Shown in pieces: positions 7,786 to 14,986 of a stretch of DNA of 19,576 nucleotides. Where the stretch lies: the NCBI GenBank assembly GCA_002296055.1, contig DBHE01000251.1:9242-28817 (forward strand), given 5' to 3'. The position numbers and the translations under genes were made by a program. A model generated the notes under the pieces. It saw only the letters and a list, made by a program, of their open reading frames with translations. It did not search any database and was not told where the DNA came from. Source of the DNA: Pseudomonadaceae bacterium UBA836 (GTDB taxonomy: Bacteria > Pseudomonadota > Gammaproteobacteria > Pseudomonadales > Pseudomonadaceae). Positions within the stretch are counted from its first letter, which is position 1. Each line of letters starts with the position of its first letter.

Positions 7786-8604
7786 ATGAATACCGCCGTG
7801 TCTTTGCCCAAAGAACACAAGCAGCGTGTCAGAACCCTGTGGATTTCGGACCTGCATCTCGGTACGCGGGGCTGTCAGGCCGACAAGTTGGCAACCTTTC
7901 TTAAATCCTACGAATGCGACCAGCTGTATCTGGTCGGCGATATCATTGACGGCTGGCGTCTGCGCAAGGGTATTTATTGGCCGCAGGCGCACACCAATGT
8001 GCTGCGCCGTGTGCTGACCATGAGCAAGCGTGGCACGCGGGTGGTCTATGTGACCGGCAATCATGACGAGTTCCTGCGTCGGTATTCGACCTTGTTGCTG
8101 GGCAACATCGAGCTGGTGGACGAGGCCGTGCACCAGTGCCAGGACGGCCGGCGCCTGCTGGTTATCCACGGTGACCAGTTTGATGTGATCACACGCTGCC
8201 ACCGCTGGCTGGCGTTTTTGGGCGACTATGCCTACGAGTTCAGCCTGGTACTCAACCGCTGGCTCAACCACTGGCGTTCGCGTTTTGGGTACGGTTACTG
8301 GTCGCTGTCAGCCTATCTTAAGCACCGGGTCAAAAAGGCCGTCAACTTCATCAGCGAGTTTGAAGAGGCGCTGGCCCACGAATGCGCTAAACGAGGCTAC
8401 GAGGGCGTGGTATGCGGGCACATCCACCACGCTGAAATTCGTGAGGTAAACGGCATCGACTACCTCAACTGTGGTGATTGGGTCGAGTCCTGCACGGCGC
8501 TGATTGAACACCATGATGGGCGGATCGAGCTGTATCGCTGGGATGAGGCCGAGGCCAGCGCGCTGCAGCCGGTGGCTGATGCGCTGGAAGGTAGCGCCGC
8601 CTGA
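7786..8604 (+). CDS. plcP: PlcP-like phospholipase C (calcineurin-type metallophosphoesterase, LpxH superfamily)
   Basis: A 272-residue two-metal phosphoesterase. Visible metal and active-site motifs are SDLHLG (Asp22, His24), GDIIDGW (Asp52, Asp55), GNHDE (91-95), VIHGD (126-130, His128) and GHIHH (211-215). Database pipelines often label such proteins UDP-2,3-diacylglucosamine diphosphatase. However, the N-terminal motif SDLHLGTRGCQA and the 272-residue length fit the PlcP group (Sinorhizobium SMc00171 type) better than true LpxH (about 240 residues). PlcP converts membrane phospholipids to diacylglycerol during phosphate starvation. The Pho box upstream supports this reading. AAGGAGG (7771-7777) precedes the ATG. 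In P. aeruginosa, as I recall, plcP is paired with the glycosyltransferase gene agt near cyaB; no agt is adjacent here. Confidence 0.75.
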   Translation: MNTAVSLPKEHKQRVRTLWISDLHLGTRGCQADKLATFLKSYECDQLYLVGDIIDGWRLRKGIYWPQAHTNVLRRVLTMSKRGTRVVYVTGNHDEFLRRYSTLLLGNIELVDEAVHQCQDGRRLLVIHGDQFDVITRCHRWLAFLGDYAYEFSLVLNRWLNHWRSRFGYGYWSLSAYLKHRVKKAVNFISEFEEALAHECAKRGYEGVVCGHIHHAEIREVNGIDYLNCGDWVESCTALIEHHDGRIELYRWDEAEASALQPVADALEGSAA

Positions 8605-8619
8605 GTCGGTTGGTTGATG

Positions 8620-8643
8620 CGCCGCTGGTGTAAACCGGCGGCG
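8620..8643. terminator. 10-bp stem-loop between convergent plcP and cyaB
   Basis: CGCCGCTGGT (8620-8629) pairs with ACCGGCGGCG (8634-8643) around a GTAA loop, with one G-U pair. It lies 16 bp after the plcP stop and 24 bp beyond the cyaB stop, so it could serve both transcripts. There is no T-tract, so termination is inferred from position only. Confidence 0.4.
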
Positions 8644-8666
8644 GATTAAGGAAACGTCAACAGACC

Positions 8667-10046
8667 TTAGACGATGACCTTGTCGCGTAGCTTGCGCGCC
8701 GCCTGCTCCAGAGCCTTGATGATCTCGTCCTTGTCGTAATTGCGCACGTGGTTGGTGTCCAGATACATGGAAAAACCGGACAGCTCGCGCTCAAGGAAGC
8801 TGGGCGCGGCGCCCAGTTCGCGGCGCAGCCCGACCACCTGATAAATCTGCACCGGGCGAGTAAAGCCCTTCACGCTGATCTGCCCCTTGTCGCGACACAT
8901 GATGAGATCTTTGACCAGCGAGTAGGTTTCGTGGGAAATCAGTATCTCGCCCGCGTCGGCGGCGCTTTCCAGCCTGCTGGCAAGGTTTACTTCGCGGCCG
9001 ATGATGGTGTAGTCCATGCGTGTAGCGGCCCCAAAGTTACCGACCGTGCAGTAGCCGGTACTCAGGCCCATGCGTATTTCCAGCGGTTTCTTGATGCCTC
9101 GACTACGCCATTGCTGACGCAGGACTTTCATGTGTTTGCGCATGGCGATGGCCATGGAAACCGCCGCCTCGGCATCTTGCTTGGCGCCCTGGGTTTTCGG
9201 GTCGCCAAAGAACACCATCACGCAATCGCCAACAAATTTGTCGATGGTGCCGCCGTATTGCAGCGCGATGCGCGACATTTCATCCAGGTAGTTATTTAGC
9301 AGATCAGTCAGGGCCTCGGCTTCCAGCTCCTCAGCCAGCTCGGTAAAGCCGCGTATATCAGAGAAAAACACGGTGAGTTTCTTGCGCCGGGTTTCCAGCT
9401 CAACGGTGCGCTTACCCGAGAAGATCGACTCCCACACCTGCGGCGACAGGTACTTCGACAGGTTGGCCGCCAGGCGAGCGGTTTTCTCCTGCTCGCGCTG
9501 GATCTGTTGCTGTGCCTCTTCCAGTCGACGTCCCTGGCGGTGGACAAAGGCCGCCATGATCAGCACGAACAGACTGCCGCTAATCAGGCTGACCAGGGTG
9601 ACCAACGGCGTGCTGTGCAAGCTGACGTCTGGGGTGAAGGCAGCGGCGCCCAGCAGTGCGCCCGCCAGTGTCAGCAGCCAGCCGGCAGTCAGGTAAGCCG
9701 GCCCCCCGGCAATCAGACAGGACAGCCCCAGCAGCACCAGAAATACGATGCTCGGCACATAGTTGAAGCCCAGTAATGCGATAAACACCCCGGTGTGTAA
9801 CGCATCGAGTGCCAGCAGGCTAAGGCGTTGGGGCAGGTGCGGCAGGCGTGGCAGCTTGGCAGGCAGGTATTGGGCTAACTGAGGGTAAGCCAGCGCGTAC
9901 AGAATGGTGAAGAGATAGCTCAAGCGGTGGCCGTTCTCGACCAGCAGGGCGCTGAAGGTCAGGGCTACGCACAGGTAGGCGATGATACGGGAATAGTAGC
10001 CGTCAAGCGGGGGTTTGACGGGCGCAATACGGGTGTCGATCGTCAT
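8667..10046 (-). CDS. cyaB: Class III adenylate cyclase with MASE2 membrane domain (CyaB-like)
   Basis: A 459-residue inner-membrane cyclase. Residues about 18-168 hold several hydrophobic helices in the arrangement of the MASE2 sensor domain. A short coiled coil follows (170-195), then the catalytic domain (about 222-405). Metal-binding aspartates are Asp230 (FFSDIRGFTELAE) and Asp274 (KFVGD). Lys270 and Asp345 (MDYTIIG) match the purine-specifying pair for ATP. Asn354 and Arg358 (NLASRLES) are the transition-state residues, so the enzyme looks active. In P. aeruginosa CyaB makes most cellular cAMP for Vfr-dependent control of type IV pili and virulence; that role is from the homologue. A good promoter lies upstream, but the Shine-Dalgarno before ATG 10046 is weak (GGAA only), so expression may be tuned down. 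Confidence 0.92.
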   Translation of the reverse strand: MTIDTRIAPVKPPLDGYYSRIIAYLCVALTFSALLVENGHRLSYLFTILYALAYPQLAQYLPAKLPRLPHLPQRLSLLALDALHTGVFIALLGFNYVPSIVFLVLLGLSCLIAGGPAYLTAGWLLTLAGALLGAAAFTPDVSLHSTPLVTLVSLISGSLFVLIMAAFVHRQGRRLEEAQQQIQREQEKTARLAANLSKYLSPQVWESIFSGKRTVELETRRKKLTVFFSDIRGFTELAEELEAEALTDLLNNYLDEMSRIALQYGGTIDKFVGDCVMVFFGDPKTQGAKQDAEAAVSMAIAMRKHMKVLRQQWRSRGIKKPLEIRMGLSTGYCTVGNFGAATRMDYTIIGREVNLASRLESAADAGEILISHETYSLVKDLIMCRDKGQISVKGFTRPVQIYQVVGLRRELGAAPSFLERELSGFSMYLDTNHVRNYDKDEIIKALEQAARKLRDKVIV

Positions 10047-10113
10047 GTTCAGTTAATTCCGTGGCCGAGACGGCCTTGGCGGGCAGGCACCCGACCAAGT
10101 CGTATGACTGAGC

Positions 10114-10142
10114 ATCATAGGGCCTGGGCTCGGGCGCGACAA
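10114..10142 (-). promoter_or_regulatory. Candidate sigma70 promoter of cyaB
   Basis: On the minus strand, -35 TTGTCG (10137-10142, four of six to consensus) and -10 TATGAT (10114-10119, five of six) are separated by 17 bp, giving a leader of roughly 60 nt before ATG 10046. No Vfr/CRP-like palindrome was evident by eye. Confidence 0.5.
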
Positions 10143-10291
10143 TTGCCGGTGGTCTCAACGGTGGGATCGGTCGACGGACAGAGGGGCGTAGCGGTCTGGT
10201 TTGCTTGCTTATGAGGGGCCATATTGCGGGCTTGCAAGGCGTCGGGGGTGGAGCGGCCGCCCCCTTATAGCCAGTAGCTGCGCTGCGGCGC

Positions 10292-10327
10292 GAGCGCTCA
10301 ACGTGGTGTCCGCACGTTTGAGCGCTC
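10292..10327. terminator. Strong imperfect inverted repeat downstream of the HD-domain gene
   Basis: GAGCGCTCAACGTG (10292-10305) pairs with CACGTTTGAGCGCTC (10313-10327), leaving one unpaired base and a 7-nt loop. It begins 26 bp past the stop of the minus-strand HD-domain gene, the position expected for a transcript end. It lacks a T-tract on either side, so it is called as a terminator-like hairpin only. Confidence 0.4.
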
Positions 10328-10353
10328 CCAGGCGGTGCTGGCGTTGCGCTGCC

Positions 10354-10926
10354 TTACTCGGTTTTGTAGATGCTGTTGCGTGGTCGCTCGAATAGGCGCT
10401 TAAGCATGGGCTCGAAAAACTCAAGCGGCTCGCTTTCGTAGTCGGGATCAAAGGCCGGCGCATCGTACTTGGCGCAAAATTCTGCGGTGTACTGATACAG
10501 CGGGTGGTCCTTGAACTGGTCGCGCAGGTGACGATCCATGCCCAGGTGGTGGAAGAAATAGTAGCCCTGGAACACGCCGTGCTTTTCGACCATCCAGAGA
10601 TTTTCCGGACTGACGAAGGGCTTCAGGATAGCGGCTGCGATGTCTGGGTGGTTGTAGCTGCCCAGGGTGTCGCCGATGTCGTGTAGCAGGGCGCAGATCA
10701 CATACTCCTCGTCGCGGCCATCGCGGTGGGCGCGCGTCGCGGTTTGCAGCGAATGCTCAAGGCGGTCGATGGGAAAGCCGCCAAAGTCGCCGTCCAGCAG
10801 CTGCAGGTGTTTGATGATCCGCTCTGGCAGCTCCTTGGCGAAGGGGCGGAAGTGGCTGGAGATAATGCCCCAGTCCTCAGCGGTGCCCTCTTGCATGGCA
10901 CGAAACTGTGCGCGTTGTTCACCCAT
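10354..10926 (-). CDS. HD-domain protein of the PhnZ/TmpB-like group (putative diiron oxygenase or phosphohydrolase)
   Basis: A 190-residue single-domain HD protein. Candidate metal ligands are His58 (EHSLQTA), His82-Asp83 (LLHDIGD), His93 (YNHPD), His116 (EKHGVFQ) and Asp155 (KYDAPAFDPDY). This six-ligand pattern matches the mixed-valent diiron oxygenases PhnZ and TmpB (C-P bond cleavage of hydroxylated aminophosphonates) and is related to myo-inositol oxygenase. Many relatives are simply labelled predicted HD phosphohydrolase. No phosphonate uptake or hydroxylase gene is nearby, so the substrate is open. AGAGGAA precedes ATG 10926. A DUF962 gene lies 94 bp upstream on the same strand. Confidence 0.75.
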   Translation of the reverse strand: MGEQRAQFRAMQEGTAEDWGIISSHFRPFAKELPERIIKHLQLLDGDFGGFPIDRLEHSLQTATRAHRDGRDEEYVICALLHDIGDTLGSYNHPDIAAAILKPFVSPENLWMVEKHGVFQGYYFFHHLGMDRHLRDQFKDHPLYQYTAEFCAKYDAPAFDPDYESEPLEFFEPMLKRLFERPRNSIYKTE

Positions 10927-10994
10927 GGTTGCATTCCTCTTTTTATGTTTATGCGTCAGGCTGTCAACGCATCATAGAGGGTGCCTGCACAAGT

Positions 10995-11016
10995 GACTGT
11001 CGTGCCGCTGACAGTC
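10995..11016. repeat. Short stem-loop between the DUF962 and HD-domain genes
   Basis: GACTGTC (10995-11001) and GACAGTC (11010-11016) form a perfect 7-bp stem with an 8-nt loop, starting 4 bp beyond the DUF962 stop. It is too weak and lacks a T-run to be a firm terminator; it could attenuate or separate the two transcripts. Confidence 0.3.
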
Positions 11017-11020
11017 CGCG

Positions 11021-11341
11021 TCAGAAGCGGATTCGGCCGGTCAGCGCGTCGCGTAACATGACCCAGTCACCCATCAGGCTGTAGAGCGGGTACTTAAAGG
11101 TAGCGGGCTTGTTGTGCTCGAAAAAGAAGTGACCGACCCAGGCAAAGCCGTAGCCTGCCAGCGGCAGGGCCAGCAGCCATAACCAAGCCTGGCTGAACAG
11201 CACATAAACCAGTAGAAGTATCACCAGGGTGCTGCCAGCGTAGTGCAGGCGGCGACAGCTGTCGTTCTGATGCTCGCTGAGATAGTAGGGATAAAACTCA
11301 GCGAAGCTGTTGAATGAATGCGATTCGGCGGCAGGGTTCAT
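11021..11341 (-). CDS. DUF962 / Mpo1-like small membrane protein
   Basis: A 106-residue protein with the full DUF962 pattern: an N-terminal amphipathic segment, YLSEHQN (His24), RRLHYAG (His33), two close hydrophobic helices (about 37-68), then WVGHFFFEHNKPATF (His71, His76) and the conserved PLYSLMGDWVM. Yeast Mpo1, the characterised family member, is an Fe(II)-dependent dioxygenase that shortens 2-hydroxy fatty acids by one carbon; the four histidines here could form the same iron site. The bacterial substrate is unknown, so oxygenase activity is inference. GAGGAG precedes ATG 11341. It is divergent from the AraC-type gene. Confidence 0.82.
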   Translation of the reverse strand: MNPAAESHSFNSFAEFYPYYLSEHQNDSCRRLHYAGSTLVILLLVYVLFSQAWLWLLALPLAGYGFAWVGHFFFEHNKPATFKYPLYSLMGDWVMLRDALTGRIRF

Positions 11342-11523
11342 GGCGGACTCCTCGGCGCGCGGCGCTGTGGGGATTTTTGTTTCAACTCTACTTTAGTCTA
11401 TGATCAGCCGCCGGGCACGGCGCAAGCGCCTGCCCAAAAAGGGGCCAGGGGAGCAGTGTGGCTGCTAACGGCTGCGTGGCGCAACCTCATCAAATAATAT
11501 TAGGGAACAGGGTGTAGAACAGC

Positions 11524-12564
11524 ATGTTGCAAGTGCAACGGACCACCTCATCGGGCTGGGCCTCGGCCATTGGGCATGCACTGGCCGTCGAGGGATTGGA
11601 TATTGCCGAACTCTTTACCCAGGCAGGGTTGGATCCGGCTCTGCTGGTCGATCCAGACGCGCGCGTTGCCCAGGATGGCATGACCCGTGTCTGGCATCTT
11701 GCGGTCGAGCGCAGCGGTAATCCGGCAATCGGATTACACATGGCCCAAGTGGTGAGGCCCGGTCATTTCAGCGTGGTGGGCTACTCGCTGATGAGCAGTC
11801 GGACCCTGCTCGAAGGCTTCAATCGGGTAGTGCGCTACCAGCGTCTGATCGGTGAGTCGGCCGACGTCATGCTGCAGCTCGAGCCTGGCCAGTGCCGCCT
11901 GCAGTTTGCCATTCACGGCGATCGATTGCCTGCTGCCCGGCAAAGTGTCGAGGCGGCGATGGCTTATGCCCTGGCGTTCTGTCGCTGGATGACTGCCAGA
12001 CCGGTGCAGCCGCTGCAAGCAACGTTCGTTTGTCCCGAGCCAGCTGATCCGTCGCCCTATCAGGAGCTCTTTCAGTGTCCGCTGCAGTTTGATGCGCCGG
12101 CCCATAGCCTGACCTTTTCTCGGCAGCTGATGGAGGCGCCCCTGGCGACAGCGAATGAACACCTGTCCAAGTTGCATGACCGCTTTGCTGGCGAGTTTCT
12201 CGCCCGCTTCGAGTCTGACCCGGTGACCCATCAGACCCGCCAGGTGCTGTGCCGGCTTTTGCCGCAAGGCGAGCCCAAGCGACAGGCGGTAGCCGGTGCC
12301 ATGAACATGAGCACGCGTACCCTGCAGCGCCGCCTGCAGGATGAGGGTGTGAGCTTCCAGCAGTTGCTTGAGCGCACGCGGCGGGAACTGGCGCTGCAGT
12401 ATCTCGGTCAACCGCAGCTCACGTTGTTCGAGATTGCCTGCATGTTGGGTTTTGCTGATCCGAGCAACTTCTTCCGTGCCTTCAAGCGCTGGTTCGGGCT
12501 GCCTCCTGGGCAGTACAGAGATCAGGTGCTCAACGGCAATGATGTCGACTTTCAGGAGAAATAA
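11524..12564 (+). CDS. AraC-family transcriptional regulator (arabinose-binding-like N-domain)
   Basis: A 346-residue regulator. The N-terminal region (about 15-200) fits the Arabinose_bd-type effector domain common to OruR/ArgR-like pseudomonad regulators. The C-terminus (about 252-335) has two helix-turn-helix motifs: MNMSTRTLQRRLQDEGVSF (260-278) and IACMLGFADPSNFFRAFKRW (304-323). The effector cannot be read from sequence. The nitroreductase-family gene starts 5 bp after its stop, making that gene the most likely co-expressed partner. The Shine-Dalgarno upstream of ATG 11524 is weak, and an AT-rich TAATAT (11495-11500) could be a -10. Confidence 0.88.
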   Translation: MLQVQRTTSSGWASAIGHALAVEGLDIAELFTQAGLDPALLVDPDARVAQDGMTRVWHLAVERSGNPAIGLHMAQVVRPGHFSVVGYSLMSSRTLLEGFNRVVRYQRLIGESADVMLQLEPGQCRLQFAIHGDRLPAARQSVEAAMAYALAFCRWMTARPVQPLQATFVCPEPADPSPYQELFQCPLQFDAPAHSLTFSRQLMEAPLATANEHLSKLHDRFAGEFLARFESDPVTHQTRQVLCRLLPQGEPKRQAVAGAMNMSTRTLQRRLQDEGVSFQQLLERTRRELALQYLGQPQLTLFEIACMLGFADPSNFFRAFKRWFGLPPGQYRDQVLNGNDVDFQEK

Positions 12565-12569
12565 CGCCA

Positions 12570-13133
12570 GTGGATGCCCTGACAGCCCTGCACCAGAGGA
12601 CTTCCGTAACACGCTTGACCGGTCCGGCGCCCAGCGCGGCGCAGCAGCAGGTGTTGTTCCGCGCTGCCCTGCGTGCACCTGACCATGCCTATTTGCGGCC
12701 CTGGCGTTTTCTGGCTGTGGAAGGCGCCGGGCTGAACGCGCTGGGCGAGGTGTTTGCCCGTGCCGCCCTGGCCGATACGCCGGATTTGTCGGCCGATGCG
12801 CTGGCTCGCTTTCAAGGGTTACCGTTGCGTGCGCCCTTGGTAATTGTGGCAATCAGCTGTCATCAGGAGCACCCCAAGGTGCCGGCAATCGAGCAAGATC
12901 TCGCCTGTGGTGCAGCCGTCAACAATATGCTGCTGGCGGCCCATGCAATGGGCCTGGGCGCGGTCTGGCGTACTGGAGCTCTGGCCTATCACCCGTTGGT
13001 ACACGAGGAGCTGGGCCTAGCCGACAATGAGCAGATCTTGGCGTTTCTGTATGTTGGCCAGCCCGTCGGAGAGCCCAAGACCCCGCCGGAATTGGACGTC
13101 ACGCGTTACTTCAGCGCCTGGCCAGCCACCTGA
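12570..13133 (+). CDS. Nitroreductase-family flavoprotein (YdjA-like)
   Basis: A 187-residue small nitroreductase of the YdjA subgroup. FMN-contacting features are the R-T-S motif (10-12), APDHAYLRPWRF (36-47), the helix ACGAAVNNMLLAAHAMGLG (112-130), VWRTG (132-136) and the terminal VGQP turn (162-165). Members reduce nitro compounds or quinones with NAD(P)H; the physiological substrate is unknown. The start is GTG 12570, 5 bp after the AraC stop. Its Shine-Dalgarno (AGGAG, 12553-12557) lies inside the AraC gene at a rather long 12-bp spacing, consistent with translational coupling. It converges on cpxA, leaving only 9 bp between stops. Confidence 0.85.
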   Translation: MDALTALHQRTSVTRLTGPAPSAAQQQVLFRAALRAPDHAYLRPWRFLAVEGAGLNALGEVFARAALADTPDLSADALARFQGLPLRAPLVIVAISCHQEHPKVPAIEQDLACGAAVNNMLLAAHAMGLGAVWRTGALAYHPLVHEELGLADNEQILAFLYVGQPVGEPKTPPELDVTRYFSAWPAT

Positions 13134-13142
13134 GTCGGTTGT

Positions 13143-14480
13143 TCAGTTGCTGGCGCCTTTGTTTGCCGGCAGCTTGACGGTAACGCGTAGCCCACCGGCG
13201 CTGTTGCGGGCAAAGCTCAGGCTGCCGCCGTGGCGGGCAATGGCGCGCTGTGCAATGGTCAGCCCCAGGCCATAACCGCTATCGGCAGATTGTCCGGGCA
13301 CCCGCACAAAGGGCTCACTCAGGCGTGAAAGCCACTCATCCGGTACACCCGGGCCCTGATCATCAATGCGGATCTGCGCGCCGTGCGCGTCACCGGATAG
13401 CTCAATCGTGATCTGGCCGTCGGCCGGGCTGAAGCGCACGGCGTTGCGTAGCAGGTTGTCGAGTGCAGCCTGCAGCTGGTCGGGCCAGCCGTTCAGGCGC
13501 AGGTCGCTTTGGCCTGACAGGTCAAGCTGCAGGTCGGCCGCTGCAAAGCGACTGTCATCCACGACCTGGCGCACCAGTGGGTCTAGTGCAAAGGCGGTGG
13601 CAGGTTCGCGTTGGCTGTCCAGTCGGCTGAGGGTCAGAATGCCGTCGATGAGGCGGTCGAGGCGGTCACACTCGCGGTCCAGCCGCTGCCACAGTGGATC
13701 ATCCGCGCTCAGGTCGCGCTGGCTGCCGAGCGCCAGGCCGACCCGTAAGCGGGCCAACGGGGAGCGCAGCTCGTGGGAAACATCGCGCAGTAGTTGCTGC
13801 TGGCTGTCGAGCAGCGATTGCACCTGCTCGGCCATACTTTCAAAGCGCTGCGCCAGCTCGCCGATCTCGTCGCGCCGCTGGCTGGTTTGCTGCAGGCTGC
13901 CGGCGCTGAAGCGGCCCTTGGCCAGCGCCTGTGCGGCGCTGCCAAGTTGTCGCAGCGGGCGGGTCAGGTAGCGGCTGAGCACGAGACTGAGCAATGCCAG
14001 CAGCGCCATCGCCAGGATGACGTTCAGAATCAGCGCAACCGGGGCCCGCTGGGTTTCCCACAGCGCGGGTGGAGGAACGTGAAGGGTGACGAAATAGCTG
14101 GCTTTGTCGCTGTCCCAAGCCAGCTGGAACAGTCGGCCACGACCGGGGCCGTCACCCCTACGCGGTTGATCCGGGCCTGGCCCAGGGGCAAATCGTGGAA
14201 TCGCTGGCAGGGTGCCAGGCAAAAGCAGGTTACCGGCTTCGTCGAACAGGTGCGCGCGCAGATCATCGGTGCGCCGCTGCTGCTCCAGCCAGCGTTGTGC
14301 CTGGCGAGGTCCGCCCTGCTCGTAGGTGTTGACTAGCTGCTCGGCAAAGTCGCGCAACTCGGGATTGAGCTGCAGCAGGAGCCAGTCCTGCTGCAGAGTG
14401 CGACTGACCAGAAAGCCCGAACCGCCAACCAGCAGGGTTGCCAGCCAGAGTACTGCAAAGACCTTCCAGAACAGCCGCAT
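13143..14480 (-). CDS. cpxA: Sensor histidine kinase, CpxA-like
   Basis: A 445-residue two-transmembrane kinase. TM1 is about 7-25, the periplasmic sensor about 27-146 with a Gly/Pro/Arg-rich loop (99-116), TM2 about 147-168, and HAMP about 169-222. The H-box is DVSHELRSPLARLR with His236, the N-box DNLLRNAVRFS (341-351), G1 DDQGPGVP (373-380) and G2 GYGLGLTIAQR (402-412); all catalytic elements are intact. It is the last gene of a minus-strand cluster, 15 bp after the Spy-like gene, with AGGAAG before ATG 14480. The CpxR / periplasmic protein / CpxA gene order agrees with the P. aeruginosa PA3204-PA3206 locus as I recall it. The expected role is sensing envelope stress and phosphorylating the regulator encoded upstream. 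Confidence 0.88.
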   Translation of the reverse strand: MRLFWKVFAVLWLATLLVGGSGFLVSRTLQQDWLLLQLNPELRDFAEQLVNTYEQGGPRQAQRWLEQQRRTDDLRAHLFDEAGNLLLPGTLPAIPRFAPGPGPDQPRRGDGPGRGRLFQLAWDSDKASYFVTLHVPPPALWETQRAPVALILNVILAMALLALLSLVLSRYLTRPLRQLGSAAQALAKGRFSAGSLQQTSQRRDEIGELAQRFESMAEQVQSLLDSQQQLLRDVSHELRSPLARLRVGLALGSQRDLSADDPLWQRLDRECDRLDRLIDGILTLSRLDSQREPATAFALDPLVRQVVDDSRFAAADLQLDLSGQSDLRLNGWPDQLQAALDNLLRNAVRFSPADGQITIELSGDAHGAQIRIDDQGPGVPDEWLSRLSEPFVRVPGQSADSGYGLGLTIAQRAIARHGGSLSFARNSAGGLRVTVKLPANKGASN

Positions 14481-14495
14481 GGGGTGCTTCCTGTG

Positions 14496-14858
14496 TTAGT
14501 TAGCGCTCTCTTCTTCGCGCGGCTTACGGTGCTCGCGGCCCTCACGGCCTTCGCGGCGTTCTTCCATGCGCTCGCGGCGCTGTTCGTGCAGTTCTTCCAT
14601 TTTCTCCCGCTGCTCAGCGGTCAGTACGGCGTCAAAACGTGCCTTGCTTTCTTCGCGCAGGGTTTTGAACTTTTCGTGCTCTTCTTCGCGAATCTGCTCC
14701 AGTTGTGCTTTTTGCTCATCGCTCAGCTGCAGCTCTTCAGCCATACGCTCGAAGCCACGCTCGCGCGGCGGCTGGTTGTCGTGGTTGGAGCCAGCCAATA
14801 CGGCGCCGGACAGGCCGGTGGTCAGCAGCAGGGTGGCAGCAATCAGTGTCTTTTTCAT
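14496..14858 (-). CDS. Spy/CpxP-like periplasmic protein (LTXXQ motif family)
   Basis: A 120-residue protein with a clear signal peptide (MKK, hydrophobic core, cleavage near residue 22, VLA-G). The mature part has two LTxxQ-type repeats, LSDEQKAQL (45-53) and LTAEQREKM (79-87), the hallmark of Spy and CpxP. The C-terminal third is an Arg/Glu-rich low-complexity helix, longer and more charged than in E. coli CpxP. CpxP inhibits the sensor CpxA until titrated by misfolded protein; Spy is an ATP-independent chaperone. Location between regulator and kinase and a CpxR-type site 89 bp upstream favour a CpxP-like feedback role. GGAGAA precedes ATG 14858. Confidence 0.82.
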   Translation of the reverse strand: MKKTLIAATLLLTTGLSGAVLAGSNHDNQPPRERGFERMAEELQLSDEQKAQLEQIREEEHEKFKTLREESKARFDAVLTAEQREKMEELHEQRRERMEERREGREGREHRKPREEESAN

Positions 14859-14946
14859 GGGTCATTCTCCGTTGGTGTCTGACCGGGGAATCCGCTCATT
14901 GCCTGCAGAGTCTAGAGATTGCTATGTCAGCGGTGGCATGGGGTTA

Positions 14947-14962
14947 GTAAAGGTTGTGTAAA
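14947..14962. promoter_or_regulatory. CpxR-type binding site (GTAAA-N6-GTAAA)
   Basis: GTAAA (14947-14951) and GTAAA (14958-14962) are exact half sites separated by 6 bp on the plus strand. The published CpxR consensus is GTAAA-N4-8-GTAAA, usually N5. The site lies in the 128-bp gap between the regulator stop and the Spy-like gene start, so it is placed to activate the Spy-like and kinase genes. It is written on the strand opposite to those genes. No strong -10 was identified. Confidence 0.55.
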
Positions 14963-14986
14963 TGCCCTGAGCGCACTACTTACTGT

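Larger units (their letters stand above)
10047..10353. other. 307-bp intergenic region upstream of cyaB
   Basis: No supported gene. Short open frames here are arginine-rich, lack ribosome binding sites and have no recognisable domain. The left side (10047-10142) is the cyaB leader and promoter. The right side (10292-10327) holds a strong stem-loop just beyond the HD-domain gene stop. The middle (10143-10291) shows nothing I can assign. Confidence 0.6.

Noticed and set aside
7786..8604. Annotation as lpxH (UDP-2,3-diacylglucosamine hydrolase of lipid A synthesis)
   Set aside because: Same superfamily, but the N-terminal motif, length and Pho box fit PlcP better. It remains the main alternative.
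10201..10463. Short open frames in the cyaB upstream region
   Set aside because: They are arginine/serine-rich, with no ribosome binding site, and they overlap the hairpin or the HD-domain gene.
11734..12852. Long open frame (372 codons) antisense to the AraC-type and nitroreductase genes
   Set aside because: It has no recognisable domain and lies opposite two well-supported genes; GC-rich codon use leaves such antisense frames open.
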